Assembly: GCF_004216555.1 (NCBI RefSeq)
Contig: NZ_SGWQ01000006.1
Location: 248,001-312,000 of the forward strand
Reading direction: 5' to 3'
From: Herbihabitans rhizosphaerae
GTDB lineage: Bacteria; Actinomycetota; Actinomycetes; Mycobacteriales; Pseudonocardiaceae
Length of the DNA: 64,000 bases
Below are positions 15,906-25,452 of this stretch, piece after piece. Every line of letters starts with the position of its first letter. Positions within the stretch are counted from its first letter, which is position 1. The position numbers and the translations under genes were made by a program. The notes under the pieces are model-generated. The model ran no database searches and was not told where the DNA came from. It was given only the letters and a program-made list of their open reading frames with translations.

Positions 15906-17227
15906 GCGCCCTCGTCCCGGCCGCGCTGATCGGCATGGCGCTGCTGGTCCTGCTGATCACCCGGTTCAAGGTGCACCCGTTCCTCGGCCTGACGATCTCC
16001 TCGCTCGTGGTCGCGGCGATCGCCGGCCTGCCGATGGAATCGGCGATCACCAGCTACGGCAAGGGATTCGGCGACACGGCGGCCAGCGTCGGCACGCTGA
16101 TCGCACTCGGCGCGATGTTCGGCAAGCTGCTCGCCGACTCCGGTGGCGCCGACGTCATCGTGGACACGATCATCGGCCGCTCCAGCCGCCGCGGCCTGCC
16201 CTGGGCGATGGCCGCCGTCGGCGCGCTGATCGGCCTGCCGATGTTCTTCGAGATCGGCCTGGTGCTGATCATGCCGGTGATCCTGCTGATCTCCCGGCGG
16301 TCCGGAATGTCGTTGGTGCGACTGGGAATTCCGGCACTCGCCGGCCTGTCGGTGATGCACGGTCTGGTGCCGCCGCACCCCGGTCCGCTGGCCGCGGTGA
16401 CCGCGCTCAAGGCCGACCTCGGGATCACGCTGGGCCTCGGCGTACTGATCGCGCTGCCGACCGTGGTGATCGCCGGGCCGCTGTTCGCCCGTCTCGCCGC
16501 GCGCTGGGTGGACGCGCCCGCGCCGGAACTGTTCGACACCGAGGAACGCGAGGACCGGCCGCGCCCGTCGTTCACGGTCACGTTGATCACCGTGCTGCTG
16601 CCGGTCGTGCTGATGATGGGCAAGGCGCTGGCCGATATCGTTGCCAGCAAAGGGAATCCGGCGCGCAGCGCGTTGGACTTCCTCGGCGCGCCACTGATCG
16701 CACTGCTGATCGCGGTACTCGTCGCGATGTTCACGCTCGGCCGCAGCGCCGGCATGGACGCCAAGGCTGTGGCCAAGTCGGTGGAGACCGGCCTGCCGCC
16801 GATCGCCGGAATCCTGCTGATCGTCGCGGCCGGCGGCGGATTCAAGCAGACCTTGATCGACACCGGCATCGGCAAGCTGATCACCGACTGGGTGGCCGGC
16901 AGCGGGCTGTCCGTGCTGCTGCTCGCCTGGCTCGTCGCGGTGCTGATCAGGCTGGCGACCGGCTCGGCCACGGTCGCGACGGTCACCGCGTCCGGCATCC
17001 TCGTGCCGCTGGTGTCCACGCTCAGCCCCGGCGAGACGTCGCTGCTGGTGCTCGCGATCGGCTCCGGCTCGCTGTTCTTCTCGCACGTCAACGACGCGGG
17101 ATTCTGGTTGGTGAAGGGCTACTTCGGGCTCACCGTGGGGCAGAACATCAAGACCTGGTCGATCATGGAGACGGTGATCTCGGTGACCGGGCTGATCTTC
17201 GTGCTGCTCGCCGACCTGGTGATCTAA
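15902..17227 (+). CDS. gntP: Gluconate permease, GntP family
   Basis: A 441-residue inner-membrane gluconate:H+ symporter with about twelve hydrophobic segments. Family signatures include FGDTAASVGTLIALGAMFGK, VMHGLVPPHPGPLAAV and LIRLATGSATVATVTA. It imports the substrate for the preceding gluconokinase, whose stop codon it overlaps. The ATG at 15902 matches the family N-terminus. Confidence 0.95.
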   Translation: MSALVPAALIGMALLVLLITRFKVHPFLGLTISSLVVAAIAGLPMESAITSYGKGFGDTAASVGTLIALGAMFGKLLADSGGADVIVDTIIGRSSRRGLPWAMAAVGALIGLPMFFEIGLVLIMPVILLISRRSGMSLVRLGIPALAGLSVMHGLVPPHPGPLAAVTALKADLGITLGLGVLIALPTVVIAGPLFARLAARWVDAPAPELFDTEEREDRPRPSFTVTLITVLLPVVLMMGKALADIVASKGNPARSALDFLGAPLIALLIAVLVAMFTLGRSAGMDAKAVAKSVETGLPPIAGILLIVAAGGGFKQTLIDTGIGKLITDWVAGSGLSVLLLAWLVAVLIRLATGSATVATVTASGILVPLVSTLSPGETSLLVLAIGSGSLFFSHVNDAGFWLVKGYFGLTVGQNIKTWSIMETVISVTGLIFVLLADLVI

Positions 17228-17381
17228 CGCAGCGTCTGATAGCGAGGGCAAGGCCGCCGCTGGTTCGGCTTCGCCGAAAGGCCTGTGGTCGGGTTGCTTG
17301 GGTGGTTGGGAGAGACGCCTTCGGCGTGGCGGCGGTCGCCCTCGCCTTTCGGCCGACCACAGCGCAGTTCTCAGACGCTCA
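17228..17381. repeat. Complex inverted-repeat spacer after gntP
   Basis: Three pairs of inverted arms lie here: AGCGTCTGA (17231) with TCAGACGCT (17371), GCGAGGGC (17242) with GCCCTCGC (17338), and CTGTGGTCGG (17283) with CCGACCACAG (17353). They cannot all pair at once, so alternative folds exist. The region separates convergent genes and may serve as terminator or be a small non-autonomous repeat. Confidence 0.6.
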
Positions 17382-18275
17382 CTAACCCAACAGACTCGCC
17401 ACAGCGTCGGCGAACTCCCGGGGCGCCTCCTGCGGCGCGTTGTGCCCGACCCCGTCGAGGCTGCGGAACTCGTATTTCTCGGTGAACATGCCACGGTCCT
17501 CGGCGGCGCTCGGCCCGCCGATGCCGTCGTCGGCACCCTCCAGGACGATCGCCGGGACGTCGATCTGCGGCTGATCGGCGAGCAGGTACTCCATCCGCTG
17601 ATACCGGGGATCGCCCTCGACCAGGTCGTAGCGGTGCCGGTAGGAGTGGATCACGACGTCGACGAAATCCGGGTTGTGCAGGCTCGTGGCACTCGCGGCG
17701 AACGCCTCCGACGCGCCGGTCCAGGTCGGCGACCAGGTGCGCCACAGAAATTCGCACAGCCCGTCCCGATCCCGCTCCAGCGCACGGCGGCCGCGCTCGG
17801 AGTGGAAGTAGTACTGATACCAGTAGGTGCGCTCCCATTCCGGCTCGCCGGGCTCGGCGGAATGCTCGATGTCCTGGATGTTGTAGCCGTCCACGGTCAC
17901 CAGGCCGCGCACGCGTTCCGGCTGCAGCGCGGCCACGATGCACGCCGCGCGGCCGCCCCAGTCGTAGCCGGCGAGCACCGGGTTCTCGATGTCGAGCACG
18001 TCCATGAACTCCAGCAGATCCGTGGCCAGCGCGGCCTGCTGGCCCGACCGCGGGGTGTCCTCGTCGCGGAACCGGGTCTGCCCGAACCCGCGCAGGTAGG
18101 GCGCGAGCACGAACGCCCCCTCCGCCGCGAGCAGCGGCGCGACCTCGTCGAAGGCCCGCACGTCGTACGGGAATCCGTGCAGCAGGATCACCGGCTTCCC
18201 GCCGGCCTCCCCCGCCTGCTCGTAGGCGATGTCCAATACCGGCGTGCTGATCTGCGCTGTCGCGGAGAACCCCAT
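17382..18275 (-). CDS. Alpha/beta hydrolase with Asp nucleophile (epoxide hydrolase / dehalogenase-like)
   Basis: About 297 residues of alpha/beta hydrolase. The oxyanion motif is LLHGFPYD, followed by PYLRGFGQTRF. The nucleophile elbow is AGYDWGGRAA, with Asp in place of Ser, as in epoxide hydrolases and haloalkane dehalogenases. The catalytic His lies in DGVGHNAPQE. The substrate is unknown. The start ATG at 18275 is a choice between three in-frame ATGs (18305, 18287, 18275); it lies closest to the conserved fold. The gene converges on gntP. Confidence 0.85.
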   Translation of the reverse strand: MGFSATAQISTPVLDIAYEQAGEAGGKPVILLHGFPYDVRAFDEVAPLLAAEGAFVLAPYLRGFGQTRFRDEDTPRSGQQAALATDLLEFMDVLDIENPVLAGYDWGGRAACIVAALQPERVRGLVTVDGYNIQDIEHSAEPGEPEWERTYWYQYYFHSERGRRALERDRDGLCEFLWRTWSPTWTGASEAFAASATSLHNPDFVDVVIHSYRHRYDLVEGDPRYQRMEYLLADQPQIDVPAIVLEGADDGIGGPSAAEDRGMFTEKYEFRSLDGVGHNAPQEAPREFADAVASLLG

Positions 18276-18416
18276 ACCACAGATCATTCCATGGGCGGCC
18301 GACATTCGATTGTGCGGCCACGCTTCACGATTGTGTACAGAAACCCGAACTGGACCTTAACGGTGTTTCGCTCCACTCTGGCCTTGTGACAGTCGGACGG
18401 AGGGAGGGAGCAGGCG

Positions 18417-18668
18417 ATGGTGACCGAATGCCCGCACTGCGGCAGGAACGACCGCGACACCCCGTTCACCGAGGTGTCGCGGCACCCGGTCGCGGCAGGT
18501 GTCGTGGTGTGGTCCCGGTGTCGCTGTGGCTCGCTGCAGGTTCGTCAACTCTCCACGACGAACGAGGCAGTGATCGCCCGAGGACGGCCGTGCGTTCGCG
18601 CGGTCTCGGTCACCTCGGCCGCAGCCGATCGGCCACCTCGCCGAGCGCGTCCAGCCCGCGGGCGATGA
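18417..18668 (+). CDS. Small zinc-ribbon-like protein
   Basis: An 83-residue ORF with a good ribosome site (GGAGGGAGGGAG) upstream of ATG 18417. The pattern TECPHCGRND, then SRCRCGSLQVR, gives two cysteine pairs typical of a treble or ribbon zinc site. The last 59 bases overlap the LysR gene on the other strand, and the Arg-rich tail may be beyond the original end of the protein. Function unknown. Confidence 0.55.
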   Translation: MVTECPHCGRNDRDTPFTEVSRHPVAAGVVVWSRCRCGSLQVRQLSTTNEAVIARGRPCVRAVSVTSAAADRPPRRARPARGR

Positions 18669-19521
18669 GCACCTGGTCCTCACTGCCGCGTCGGACACAG
18701 ACGATGAGGTGCCGACGCGGGATCCATTCTCCGGCAAGGGGAATCCGCCGCACGGGCAAGTCGCCGGCGACCGGGGCCAGGCGCGGGATCAGGCAGATGC
18801 CGTGTCCGTGCGCGACGAGCCCGCCGACGGCGAACCAGTCGCTCGCCCGGTGCGTGATCCGGGGCGTGAACCCGGCGATCGCCGCGGCCGTCAGCAGGAG
18901 CTGGTGCTGGTCGCGCGGATCGCCGGCCTGGATCCAGTTCTCCTCGGCGGCCTCGGTGAGGTGCACCGACGGCCGGCCGGCGAACGAGTGGTTCTCTCCG
19001 ACCAGCAGATCCTGTGGTTCGTCGAACAGCAATCGCTGCGCGAATCGACCGTCACTGGAATGCGGCGAGTCCGGAGCGAGAATCGCGATGACGATATCCG
19101 TGCGATCGGTCAGGAGTAGCTGGAAATGGTCGTCGTTCGGATCCTCGCTGACCTGAAAAGTCATCTCCGGATAGCGTCGTTCGAGATTCTCGATGGCCGG
19201 AGCGACGATTTCCGCCAATGCGGTCGAGATCCCGGTGACGCGCAGATGGCCAGCCGTTCCGTCGCGGTATCCGTCGAGCGCCGCGCGGGTCTTCTCCCAT
19301 TGCGCGGCAAGGAGATCGGCGTGCCTGATCAGCGCGAGCGCCGCCGGTGTGAGCTGCACCCCGCGCCCGACCGGATCGAGCAGCCGAACGCCGAGTTCGC
19401 TCGACAACTGCCGCATCTGCTGTGACACCGCGGACGGCGAGAGATGGAGAGCGTTCGCGGCCGCCGTGACCGTTTCTTCCGCCCTCAGCACCCGCAGTGT
19501 GTGCAAGCGATGGTCGATCAT
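18610..19521 (-). CDS. LysR-family transcriptional regulator
   Basis: A 303-residue LysR-type regulator. The N-terminal winged helix (residues 3-62) includes TAAANALHLSPSAVSQQMRQ, and the C-terminus has the two-lobed co-inducer fold. It lies 9 bp from the glycosylase gene on the same strand and downstream of it. Its targets cannot be inferred from position. Confidence 0.9.
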   Translation of the reverse strand: MIDHRLHTLRVLRAEETVTAAANALHLSPSAVSQQMRQLSSELGVRLLDPVGRGVQLTPAALALIRHADLLAAQWEKTRAALDGYRDGTAGHLRVTGISTALAEIVAPAIENLERRYPEMTFQVSEDPNDDHFQLLLTDRTDIVIAILAPDSPHSSDGRFAQRLLFDEPQDLLVGENHSFAGRPSVHLTEAAEENWIQAGDPRDQHQLLLTAAAIAGFTPRITHRASDWFAVGGLVAHGHGICLIPRLAPVAGDLPVRRIPLAGEWIPRRHLIVCVRRGSEDQVLIARGLDALGEVADRLRPR

Positions 19522-19530
19522 GCGGTTATT

Positions 19531-20259
19531 CTAGGTGGAAATCGCGAAAGCCTTCGCCTGCTCGAGAACCTTTTCCAGCATCGCGGGCGTGAGCCTGCCG
19601 GTGAACGTGTTCTGCTGCGAGACGTGAAAGCAGCCGAGCATGTGTAGCGGTGCGCCGCCGTCGGTGGCCGGCAGCTCCACGTGCGCGCCGTGGCCGAACT
19701 TCGGGCGCGGTGACGGCACCGACCAGCACGCGTCGGAGAGCACGGGAAGCGTTGCCTGCCAACCGAAACCGCCGAGCACGACGAGCGCGCGCAGCGTCGG
19801 CCGCAGCAGTGCCAGCTCACGCGCGAGCCACGGCCGGCAGTTGTCCCGCTCCTGCGGCGTCGGCTTGTTGGCCGGCGGCGCGCACTTCACCGGCGCGGTG
19901 ATCCTGGTGTGCCGCAAGGAAAGCCCGTCCTCGGCGTGCGTCGACGTCGGCTGCGAGGCGAGCCCCACGGCGTGCAGCGCGGCGTAGAGGACATCGCCCG
20001 ACCGGTCGCCGGTGAACATGCGGCCGGTCCGGTTCGCGCCGTGTGCCGCGGGCGCCAGGCCGACGATCGCGATCTCCGCGTCCGCGGGCCCGAACCCGGG
20101 CACCGGCCGGCCCCAGTAGGTCCAGTCGCGGAAGGCGGCGCGCTTGTCCCGCGCGACCTGCTCACGCCAGTCCACCAGCCGCGGGCAGGCGCGGCAGGTG
20201 GACACCCACTCGTCCAGTTGGTCCAGGTCGGTGGCACGAGAAGCTCGATCCGGCATCAC
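19531..20259 (-). CDS. Uracil-DNA glycosylase superfamily protein, family 5 (UdgB)-like
   Basis: A 242-residue DNA repair enzyme. The N-terminus has the cysteine pair of an iron-sulfur site (STCRACPRL), with further cysteines at KCAPP and RDNC. Motif A is GLAPAAHGANRTGRMF, where family 5 lacks the usual catalytic polar residue. Motif B is HVSQQNTFTGRL. It removes uracil or hypoxanthine from DNA, which matters in a GC-rich genome prone to cytosine deamination. An alternative ATG is one codon downstream. Confidence 0.9.
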   Translation of the reverse strand: MMPDRASRATDLDQLDEWVSTCRACPRLVDWREQVARDKRAAFRDWTYWGRPVPGFGPADAEIAIVGLAPAAHGANRTGRMFTGDRSGDVLYAALHAVGLASQPTSTHAEDGLSLRHTRITAPVKCAPPANKPTPQERDNCRPWLARELALLRPTLRALVVLGGFGWQATLPVLSDACWSVPSPRPKFGHGAHVELPATDGGAPLHMLGCFHVSQQNTFTGRLTPAMLEKVLEQAKAFAIST

Positions 20260-20288
20260 CGGGCGATCATCACACGTAGGGTTGTCGC

Positions 20289-21785
20289 ATGGCCGAAGAG
20301 GACACCAACGGCGGCGACGACGCCGTCGAGCAGCGCGACGAGGCGAACGGTGGGGAGCCCACCGACGACCTGGTCACCACGGAGCACTCGATCACCGTCG
20401 CGCGGCGCAAGATCGACTACACCGCGACGACCGGGCGGATCGTGCTGCGCCAGGAGGTGCTGACGGACGGGAAGTTCGACGGCCACCAGGCCAAGGCGGA
20501 GGTGTTCGTCACCTCGTACACGGTCGACGGGGCCGATCCGGAGAAGCGCCCGGTGACCTTCGCGTTCAACGGCGGGCCGGGCAGCTCCAGCGTGTGGCTG
20601 CACCTCGGCCTGCTCGGGCCGCGCCGGGTGGTGTCCGGTGACGTCGGTGCGCTGGAGCCGCCGCCGTACGGTCTCGAGGACAACCCGGAAACCCTGCTGG
20701 CACACAGTGATCTGGTGTTCATCGATCCCGTGTCGACCGGTTACTCGCGGGCGGTGAAGGGCGGCAAGCCGGCCGAGTTCCACGCGTTCAAGGCGGACAT
20801 CGAGTCGGTCGGCGAGGTGATCCGGCTGTGGACGTCGCGCAATGGACGGTGGCTGTCGCCGAAGTTCCTGGCCGGCGAGTCGTACGGCACGACGCGCGCG
20901 GCCGGCGTCGCCGAGCATCTGCAGACGCGGTACGGGATGTACGTCAACGGCCTGATGTTGATCTCGGCGGTGCTCGACTTCTCGACGCTGAGCTTCAACG
21001 ACGGCAACGATTCGCCGTATCCGCTGTACCTGCCGACCTACGCGGCGATCGCGCATTACCACGGTCTGCACGGCGATCGCCCGCTCGCCGACGTGCTCGC
21101 CGACGCGGAGGAGTTCGCCGCCCGCGACTACCCCTGGGCGCTGGCCCAGGGCGCGCGTCTGTCCACAGAGGACAGGGCGGCGGCCGTGGCCACGATCGCG
21201 CGGCTGACCGGGTTGTCCGAGGATTACGTCGATCGCGTGAACCTGCGGGTGGAGCACGTCCGGTTCTTCACAGAAGTGTTGCGGCACAAGAAGATGACGG
21301 TCGGCCGGCTGGACGGCCGGTTCACCGGGTGGGACGTCGACTACGGGCGGGAGCACTTTTCGGACGACCCGTCGTTCACCGCGATCATGGGTGCCTACAC
21401 CGCCGGCCTGCACCACTATCTCGGCACGGAGCTGGAGTACGCGAACGACCTGCCCTACGAAATCCTCAGCACGAAGACGAACATGGCCTGGTCGTACAAG
21501 GAATTCGAGAACGCGCACGTCACGGTGTCGGACAAACTGGCGGCGGCGATGCGCGCGAACCCGCATCTGAAGGTGCACGTCGGCTCCGGCTATCACGACG
21601 GTGCGACGCCGTACTACGCCACCGAGCACACCCTGGCGCACCTGGCCGTCCCCGCCGAACTGCGCGACAACATCACGGTCGCCTACTACGAGGCCGGCCA
21701 CATGATGTACGTCCACCCCGCCAGCCGCACCCAACAGTCCAACGACCTCGCCGATTTCGTCGCCACAGCCTCAAACCGGACGTAG
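20289..21785 (+). CDS. Peptidase S10 (serine carboxypeptidase-like)
   Basis: A 498-residue alpha/beta-hydrolase peptidase of family S10. NGGPGSSS forms the oxyanion site. GESYG carries Ser198, SGYHDGATPYY carries Asp437, and EAGHMMY carries His471. There is no signal peptide; the N-terminal 35 residues are acidic and probably disordered. A cytosolic carboxypeptidase is therefore inferred, unusual beside the mostly vacuolar or secreted eukaryotic members. It is divergent from the glycosylase gene. Confidence 0.92.
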   Translation: MAEEDTNGGDDAVEQRDEANGGEPTDDLVTTEHSITVARRKIDYTATTGRIVLRQEVLTDGKFDGHQAKAEVFVTSYTVDGADPEKRPVTFAFNGGPGSSSVWLHLGLLGPRRVVSGDVGALEPPPYGLEDNPETLLAHSDLVFIDPVSTGYSRAVKGGKPAEFHAFKADIESVGEVIRLWTSRNGRWLSPKFLAGESYGTTRAAGVAEHLQTRYGMYVNGLMLISAVLDFSTLSFNDGNDSPYPLYLPTYAAIAHYHGLHGDRPLADVLADAEEFAARDYPWALAQGARLSTEDRAAAVATIARLTGLSEDYVDRVNLRVEHVRFFTEVLRHKKMTVGRLDGRFTGWDVDYGREHFSDDPSFTAIMGAYTAGLHHYLGTELEYANDLPYEILSTKTNMAWSYKEFENAHVTVSDKLAAAMRANPHLKVHVGSGYHDGATPYYATEHTLAHLAVPAELRDNITVAYYEAGHMMYVHPASRTQQSNDLADFVATASNRT

Positions 21786-21878
21786 TTCTGAGGCTATGAA
21801 GCACCCCATCGGCTGGTGCCCGGTCTGTAGCCAGGAGGCCGCGAGCCTGACCGGCGACACACCGTGATCCCGCGCTAA

Positions 21879-23539
21879 CCTCGTGCTTTCACGGGATTTG
21901 AGTCGACACGTGCTGTAGATGCACGGAAGTGCCTGTCCTGCAAGGGAAACTGGTGTTTGCGAAGACATCAGTGACCACTCGTAGGAAGGCACTCCGTAGG
22001 TGAAGCGTAACCGGTGGCGTCCGTGGTTGTCAGTTGTGTCCGGCGGCGAGTCGTTGATCTCCTCGGCCGGAGGTGTTCTGTTGGCCGAGACGGCTCGTGT
22101 GTGCGGCTTGGACCGGGCGATGTCGGCTCGGCTGGCGCCGTGGCGGCCGGTGCGGACAATCCATGATCCGGCCAAGGTCATGCTGGATCTGGCTGTCGCG
22201 GTCGCTCTGGGTGGGACTGTGCCGCGGATATGGCGGTGGTGCGGGCGCAGCCGGGTGTGTTCGGGGCGGTGGCGTCGGATCCGACGGTGTCGCGGCTGAT
22301 CGATCGGCTCGCCGAGGAGTCCGGGGAGGGTTCGTTGGCGGCGATCCGTGCGGCGCGGGCCGATGCGCGGGCGCGGGTGTGGCAGATGGCTGGGGTGCCG
22401 AGGCAGGCGGGGCTGGTGGTGCTGGATCTGGACGCGACGTTGGTGATCGCGCATTCGGACAAGGAGTGGGCGGCCAAGACCTGGAAGAAGACGTTCGGGT
22501 TTCATCCGTTGCTCGGCTATGTCGATCACGTCGACGGCGGGACCGGGGAGCCGGTGGCATCGTTGCTGCGGAAGGGAAACGCGGGCTCGAACACCACTAC
22601 GGATCACCTCACCGTGCTGGATCAGGCGCTGGCTCAGCTACCCGAGGACGCCACCGAGACTGATGTCGAGGGACGGCGGGCAGTCCTGGTGCACACTGAC
22701 GCCGCCGGCGCCACCCACGGCTTCACCAAACGGATCGCCGAGTTGGGGATGCAGTTCTCGGTGGGCGCTTACCTGCACCAATTCGACATCACCACCGTGC
22801 TCGCGCGCTCGCGCTTGCTGCCGCGCGAGGCGTGGACCCCGACCTACGACACCGACCGTTGCGAGCGCGACGGGGCATGGGTGGCCGAAGCCACTGGCCT
22901 GGTCGACCTGACGGCCTGGCCGCCGGGGACCCGGCTGATCCTGCGTAAGGAACGCCCGCACCCCGGCGCCCAACTACGGTTCACCGACACCAACGGCCTG
23001 CGAGTCACCGGACTGCTCACCAACACCGCGGGCGGGCAGCACGCCGACCTGGAACTGCGGCACCGCCGCCACGCCCGCGTCGAGGACCGCATCCGCGCGG
23101 CCAAAGACACCGGCCTGCGCAACCTGCCCTTTCACGACGCCACCCAGAACACCCTCTGGTTGGAGATCTGCGCATTGGCCCAGGACCTGGTCGCCTGGAC
23201 CCAACGCCTCGCGCTGACCGGCTGGGCAGCCGTCGCAGAACCTAACGGCTCCGTCTACGGATTTCGGCGTGGCCGGCCGACTGGTCCGCACCGCACGCCA
23301 CCTACGACTCAAGATCCCCACCACCTGGCCCTGGGCCGACACCCTGACCACCGCACACCAACGCCTCACGCCTCTCAACACAACCTGAACCCGCCACCCC
23401 GACCCCAACAAGCAGCACCCGGAGCACCCGCACAACCAGCTAAGCGGGCACACCGCCACGCCCAGCCACCCAACACCAGCCACAAAGATCAACATCCGGC
23501 AAACCAAGATCACCCGACCAAGATCACGAAAGATCGAGG
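21879..23539 (+). mobile_element. IS1380-family-like insertion sequence (decayed)
   Basis: The element spans 1661 bp. Its imperfect terminal inverted repeats are CCTCGTGCTTTCACGGG at the left end and, on the opposite strand, CCTCGATCTTTCGTGA at the right end. The direct repeat CTAA flanks both ends (21875-21878 and 23540-23543), consistent with a 4-bp target duplication. It contains one transposase frame, which is broken. The ends were found by comparing both margins by eye. Confidence 0.8.
22000..23388 (+). pseudogene. IS1380-like transposase, frameshifted
   Basis: The DDE-type transposase is split across three frames. It starts at GTG 22000 (RNRWRPWLSVVSGGESLISS), passes near 22212 into the frame containing DPTVSRLIDRLAEE, VVLDLDATLVIAHSDKEWAA and KGNAGSNTTTDHL, and shifts again near 23250 into AGRLVRTARHLRLKIPTTW, ending at TGA 23386-23388. 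Missing bases in a G run and an A run explain the shifts. The element is probably immobile unless helped by an intact copy elsewhere. Confidence 0.85.
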
Positions 23540-23605
23540 CTAATGCGCCGTAGCAACTCCCGTGAAGACCACCAGGCGAGTCGGCGAATGCGCTACCATT
23601 GCGCC

Positions 23606-24100
23606 ATGCCATTTGCCAAAACGACAGGCAATTCGAATGAGCGACTCGCTCGTGTCGAAAATTCTGTGCTAACAGAGTACGGGTTCTTCATGATGTCGGG
23701 CGACGGTAAGCCGATACAGGAACCTGGCCCCGGTTTCGCAGCTAGACCATTGCAGTTGTGCACGGCGTACGAAGACACTCTCTACTTTCACAGCTATCCA
23801 GACATGCAGGATGTGACGGTTATCGTCGAAACGTGGCGGTCTCAACCGCCACTGGAGGCTCTCAACGAAGTCAGTGATGAGGAGCAAACCGTTACAGCTG
23901 TCTTTAGCTCCAACTCGGTTTCGATTGGAGCATTCGGTGATGATATCTCAGGTATTCCGCTTGCGCGGCCTGGCCGGCAAAAGATCCTAGTGCGCTGCAA
24001 TGGCCGAGAAGAGGCGCGCCAGCAGTATTTCGCTGACCCCGCAGTCCAGCTCGATGGCGTCGAGGCGTGGGTGATTCGGCTGTGGCCGTCGGGCGACTAA
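23606..24100 (+). CDS. Hypothetical protein, lower-GC gene
   Basis: A 164-residue cytosolic protein of no family I recognise, with no signal peptide or membrane segment. It is rich in Glu and aromatic residues and ends AWVIRLWPSGD. Codon use is clearly less GC-rich than the neighbours, with many A/T third positions. It starts 67 bp past the IS element. It converges on the secreted nuclease gene with a shared terminator. An immunity role is conceivable but has no direct support. Confidence 0.6.
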   Translation: MPFAKTTGNSNERLARVENSVLTEYGFFMMSGDGKPIQEPGPGFAARPLQLCTAYEDTLYFHSYPDMQDVTVIVETWRSQPPLEALNEVSDEEQTVTAVFSSNSVSIGAFGDDISGIPLARPGRQKILVRCNGREEARQQYFADPAVQLDGVEAWVIRLWPSGD

Positions 24101-24102
24101 GA

Positions 24103-24140
24103 CCAAGGGGCGTTTGCGCAGAGTCGCAAACGCCCCTTGG
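24103..24140. terminator. Bidirectional terminator
   Basis: A perfect 16-bp stem: CCAAGGGGCGTTTGCG (24103-24118) pairs with CGCAAACGCCCCTTGG (24125-24140), with a 6-nt loop. It lies between convergent genes. Confidence 0.9.
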
Positions 24141-24150
24141 GGGAGTGAGG

Positions 24151-25452
24151 CTACCGTTCGATCTTAACCTGGAACTTATCGCCGTCGAGAATTCGATCCT
24201 TCTTGTAGAACGCACCTAGCTTGCCGCCCGCGCTTGAGTTTTGAATAGCATCAAGCGGCCACGCCGAGTACAAACCACGTGAGGCGCCTTCGTACGTGGT
24301 GGCGAATGGGTACTCGTCGCACGAATTTCCGTCATCTGGATAATCTGGGTCGTAAGCTCGGCACGTTTTGACTGCCTCCGCTCGGTTCAAGCGCCTGATC
24401 TCACTGTCGCGGGTCCTTGAGAGGTAAGTCTTGCTTTGAAATTTGCCAGGGACGGTCTTTCCTTCCACGAATGGCAGTGTGGTGTCCGGCTTTTCGAAGG
24501 CTCGCTCAATATGGTCAGCAACGGCTATGTGGAGGCTACCTTCACGCGCACTGTACGCATGATAAGGGATTACATCATTGAAGACGCACGCGTCCGTTCC
24601 GCCGATCTCTGGATCGGTTTCTACCTTTGTCGAGTCGCAGCGAACCGGGACGCCGCCGATCGCGTCCTGCGTACCACTACCGATCATGGTTATCTGGTTC
24701 TTCACGCGGTTTTGTGCTACCCGGTCTCCGGGTGCTCGTGCCGGGACTACCGACTCGATCTCATGATAGACAGGAGGTTCGGCGCCCGTGCCGCCCCCTT
24801 CACGTTCCCAGTCCCGCAATGTCATAGTTGGCGAACCCTTGCTGTCGACATTGCACGTACCTGCAGTGTCAGCTGCTGGTGTGCAGTTTGTGTGGAACCG
24901 GAAGTCGTATCCAAGCAGGCGCTCGCTGCCACTGACTTGATCGATCATGAAATAGATCCGAGTCTTCCGTGATGATTCGGACGATTGTCCGATCCGAATC
25001 AGTCGTGCCCGCGCTTTCGATCCATCATGGCTAATTCGTATTTCCATGGCTTGGCACCAGTCGTAGTGATTACGAATCCAGCCAGCCTCGCTTTGTGTCT
25101 GGTCTCCAAGCTTATCGGCGCGTCTTCGGCACTCCTCGAGAAAATGGCGGTCAAGCCCGAGGTCGTTGTTGATGTTACTAGGCTTCGGCAAGGTTGGATC
25201 GGGGTTCGGGTCCGATGCGCTGCTTCTGTAGTAGCGTCCCGTCTTTTCGGCGTGCGCAAAGATTCTGTTCGGGTCGAGGGCTTCGTCGTCTGTCAGGAAA
25301 TCCGGCGGGTAACCGTTAACTGCGGCAAGCGAAAGTACCTCTACCGTCGGCCAGGATGCTGGTTGAGACGGTTGGACAGCCACTGCAGCCCCTTCGACCC
25401 AGAGGGTCAGTGCAATGACGCTTCCTATAGTCGCCATAATGCGACGTTTCAT
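24151..25452 (-). CDS. Secreted protein with C-terminal NucA/NucB-type DNase domain
   Basis: A 433-residue exported protein. A signal peptide at residues 1-26 (basic MKRR, then a hydrophobic core, cleavage near AVA) is followed by a long region with few known features. The C-terminal 90 residues match the NucA/NucB deoxyribonuclease pattern: RLNRAEAVKTCRAYDPDY, then NSCDEYPFATTYEGASRG. It probably degrades extracellular DNA or attacks competitors. A strong ribosome site (GGAGG) lies just upstream. Codon use is AT-richer than the core genes, which suggests transfer. Confidence 0.8.
   Translation of the reverse strand: MKRRIMATIGSVIALTLWVEGAAVAVQPSQPASWPTVEVLSLAAVNGYPPDFLTDDEALDPNRIFAHAEKTGRYYRSSASDPNPDPTLPKPSNINNDLGLDRHFLEECRRRADKLGDQTQSEAGWIRNHYDWCQAMEIRISHDGSKARARLIRIGQSSESSRKTRIYFMIDQVSGSERLLGYDFRFHTNCTPAADTAGTCNVDSKGSPTMTLRDWEREGGGTGAEPPVYHEIESVVPARAPGDRVAQNRVKNQITMIGSGTQDAIGGVPVRCDSTKVETDPEIGGTDACVFNDVIPYHAYSAREGSLHIAVADHIERAFEKPDTTLPFVEGKTVPGKFQSKTYLSRTRDSEIRRLNRAEAVKTCRAYDPDYPDDGNSCDEYPFATTYEGASRGLYSAWPLDAIQNSSAGGKLGAFYKKDRILDGDKFQVKIER

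Noticed and set aside
21796-21867. A 23-residue frame with a CPVC motif just left of the IS element
   Set aside because: Too short, no ribosome site seen, and no sign it is the cut end of a longer gene because it stops before the target duplication.
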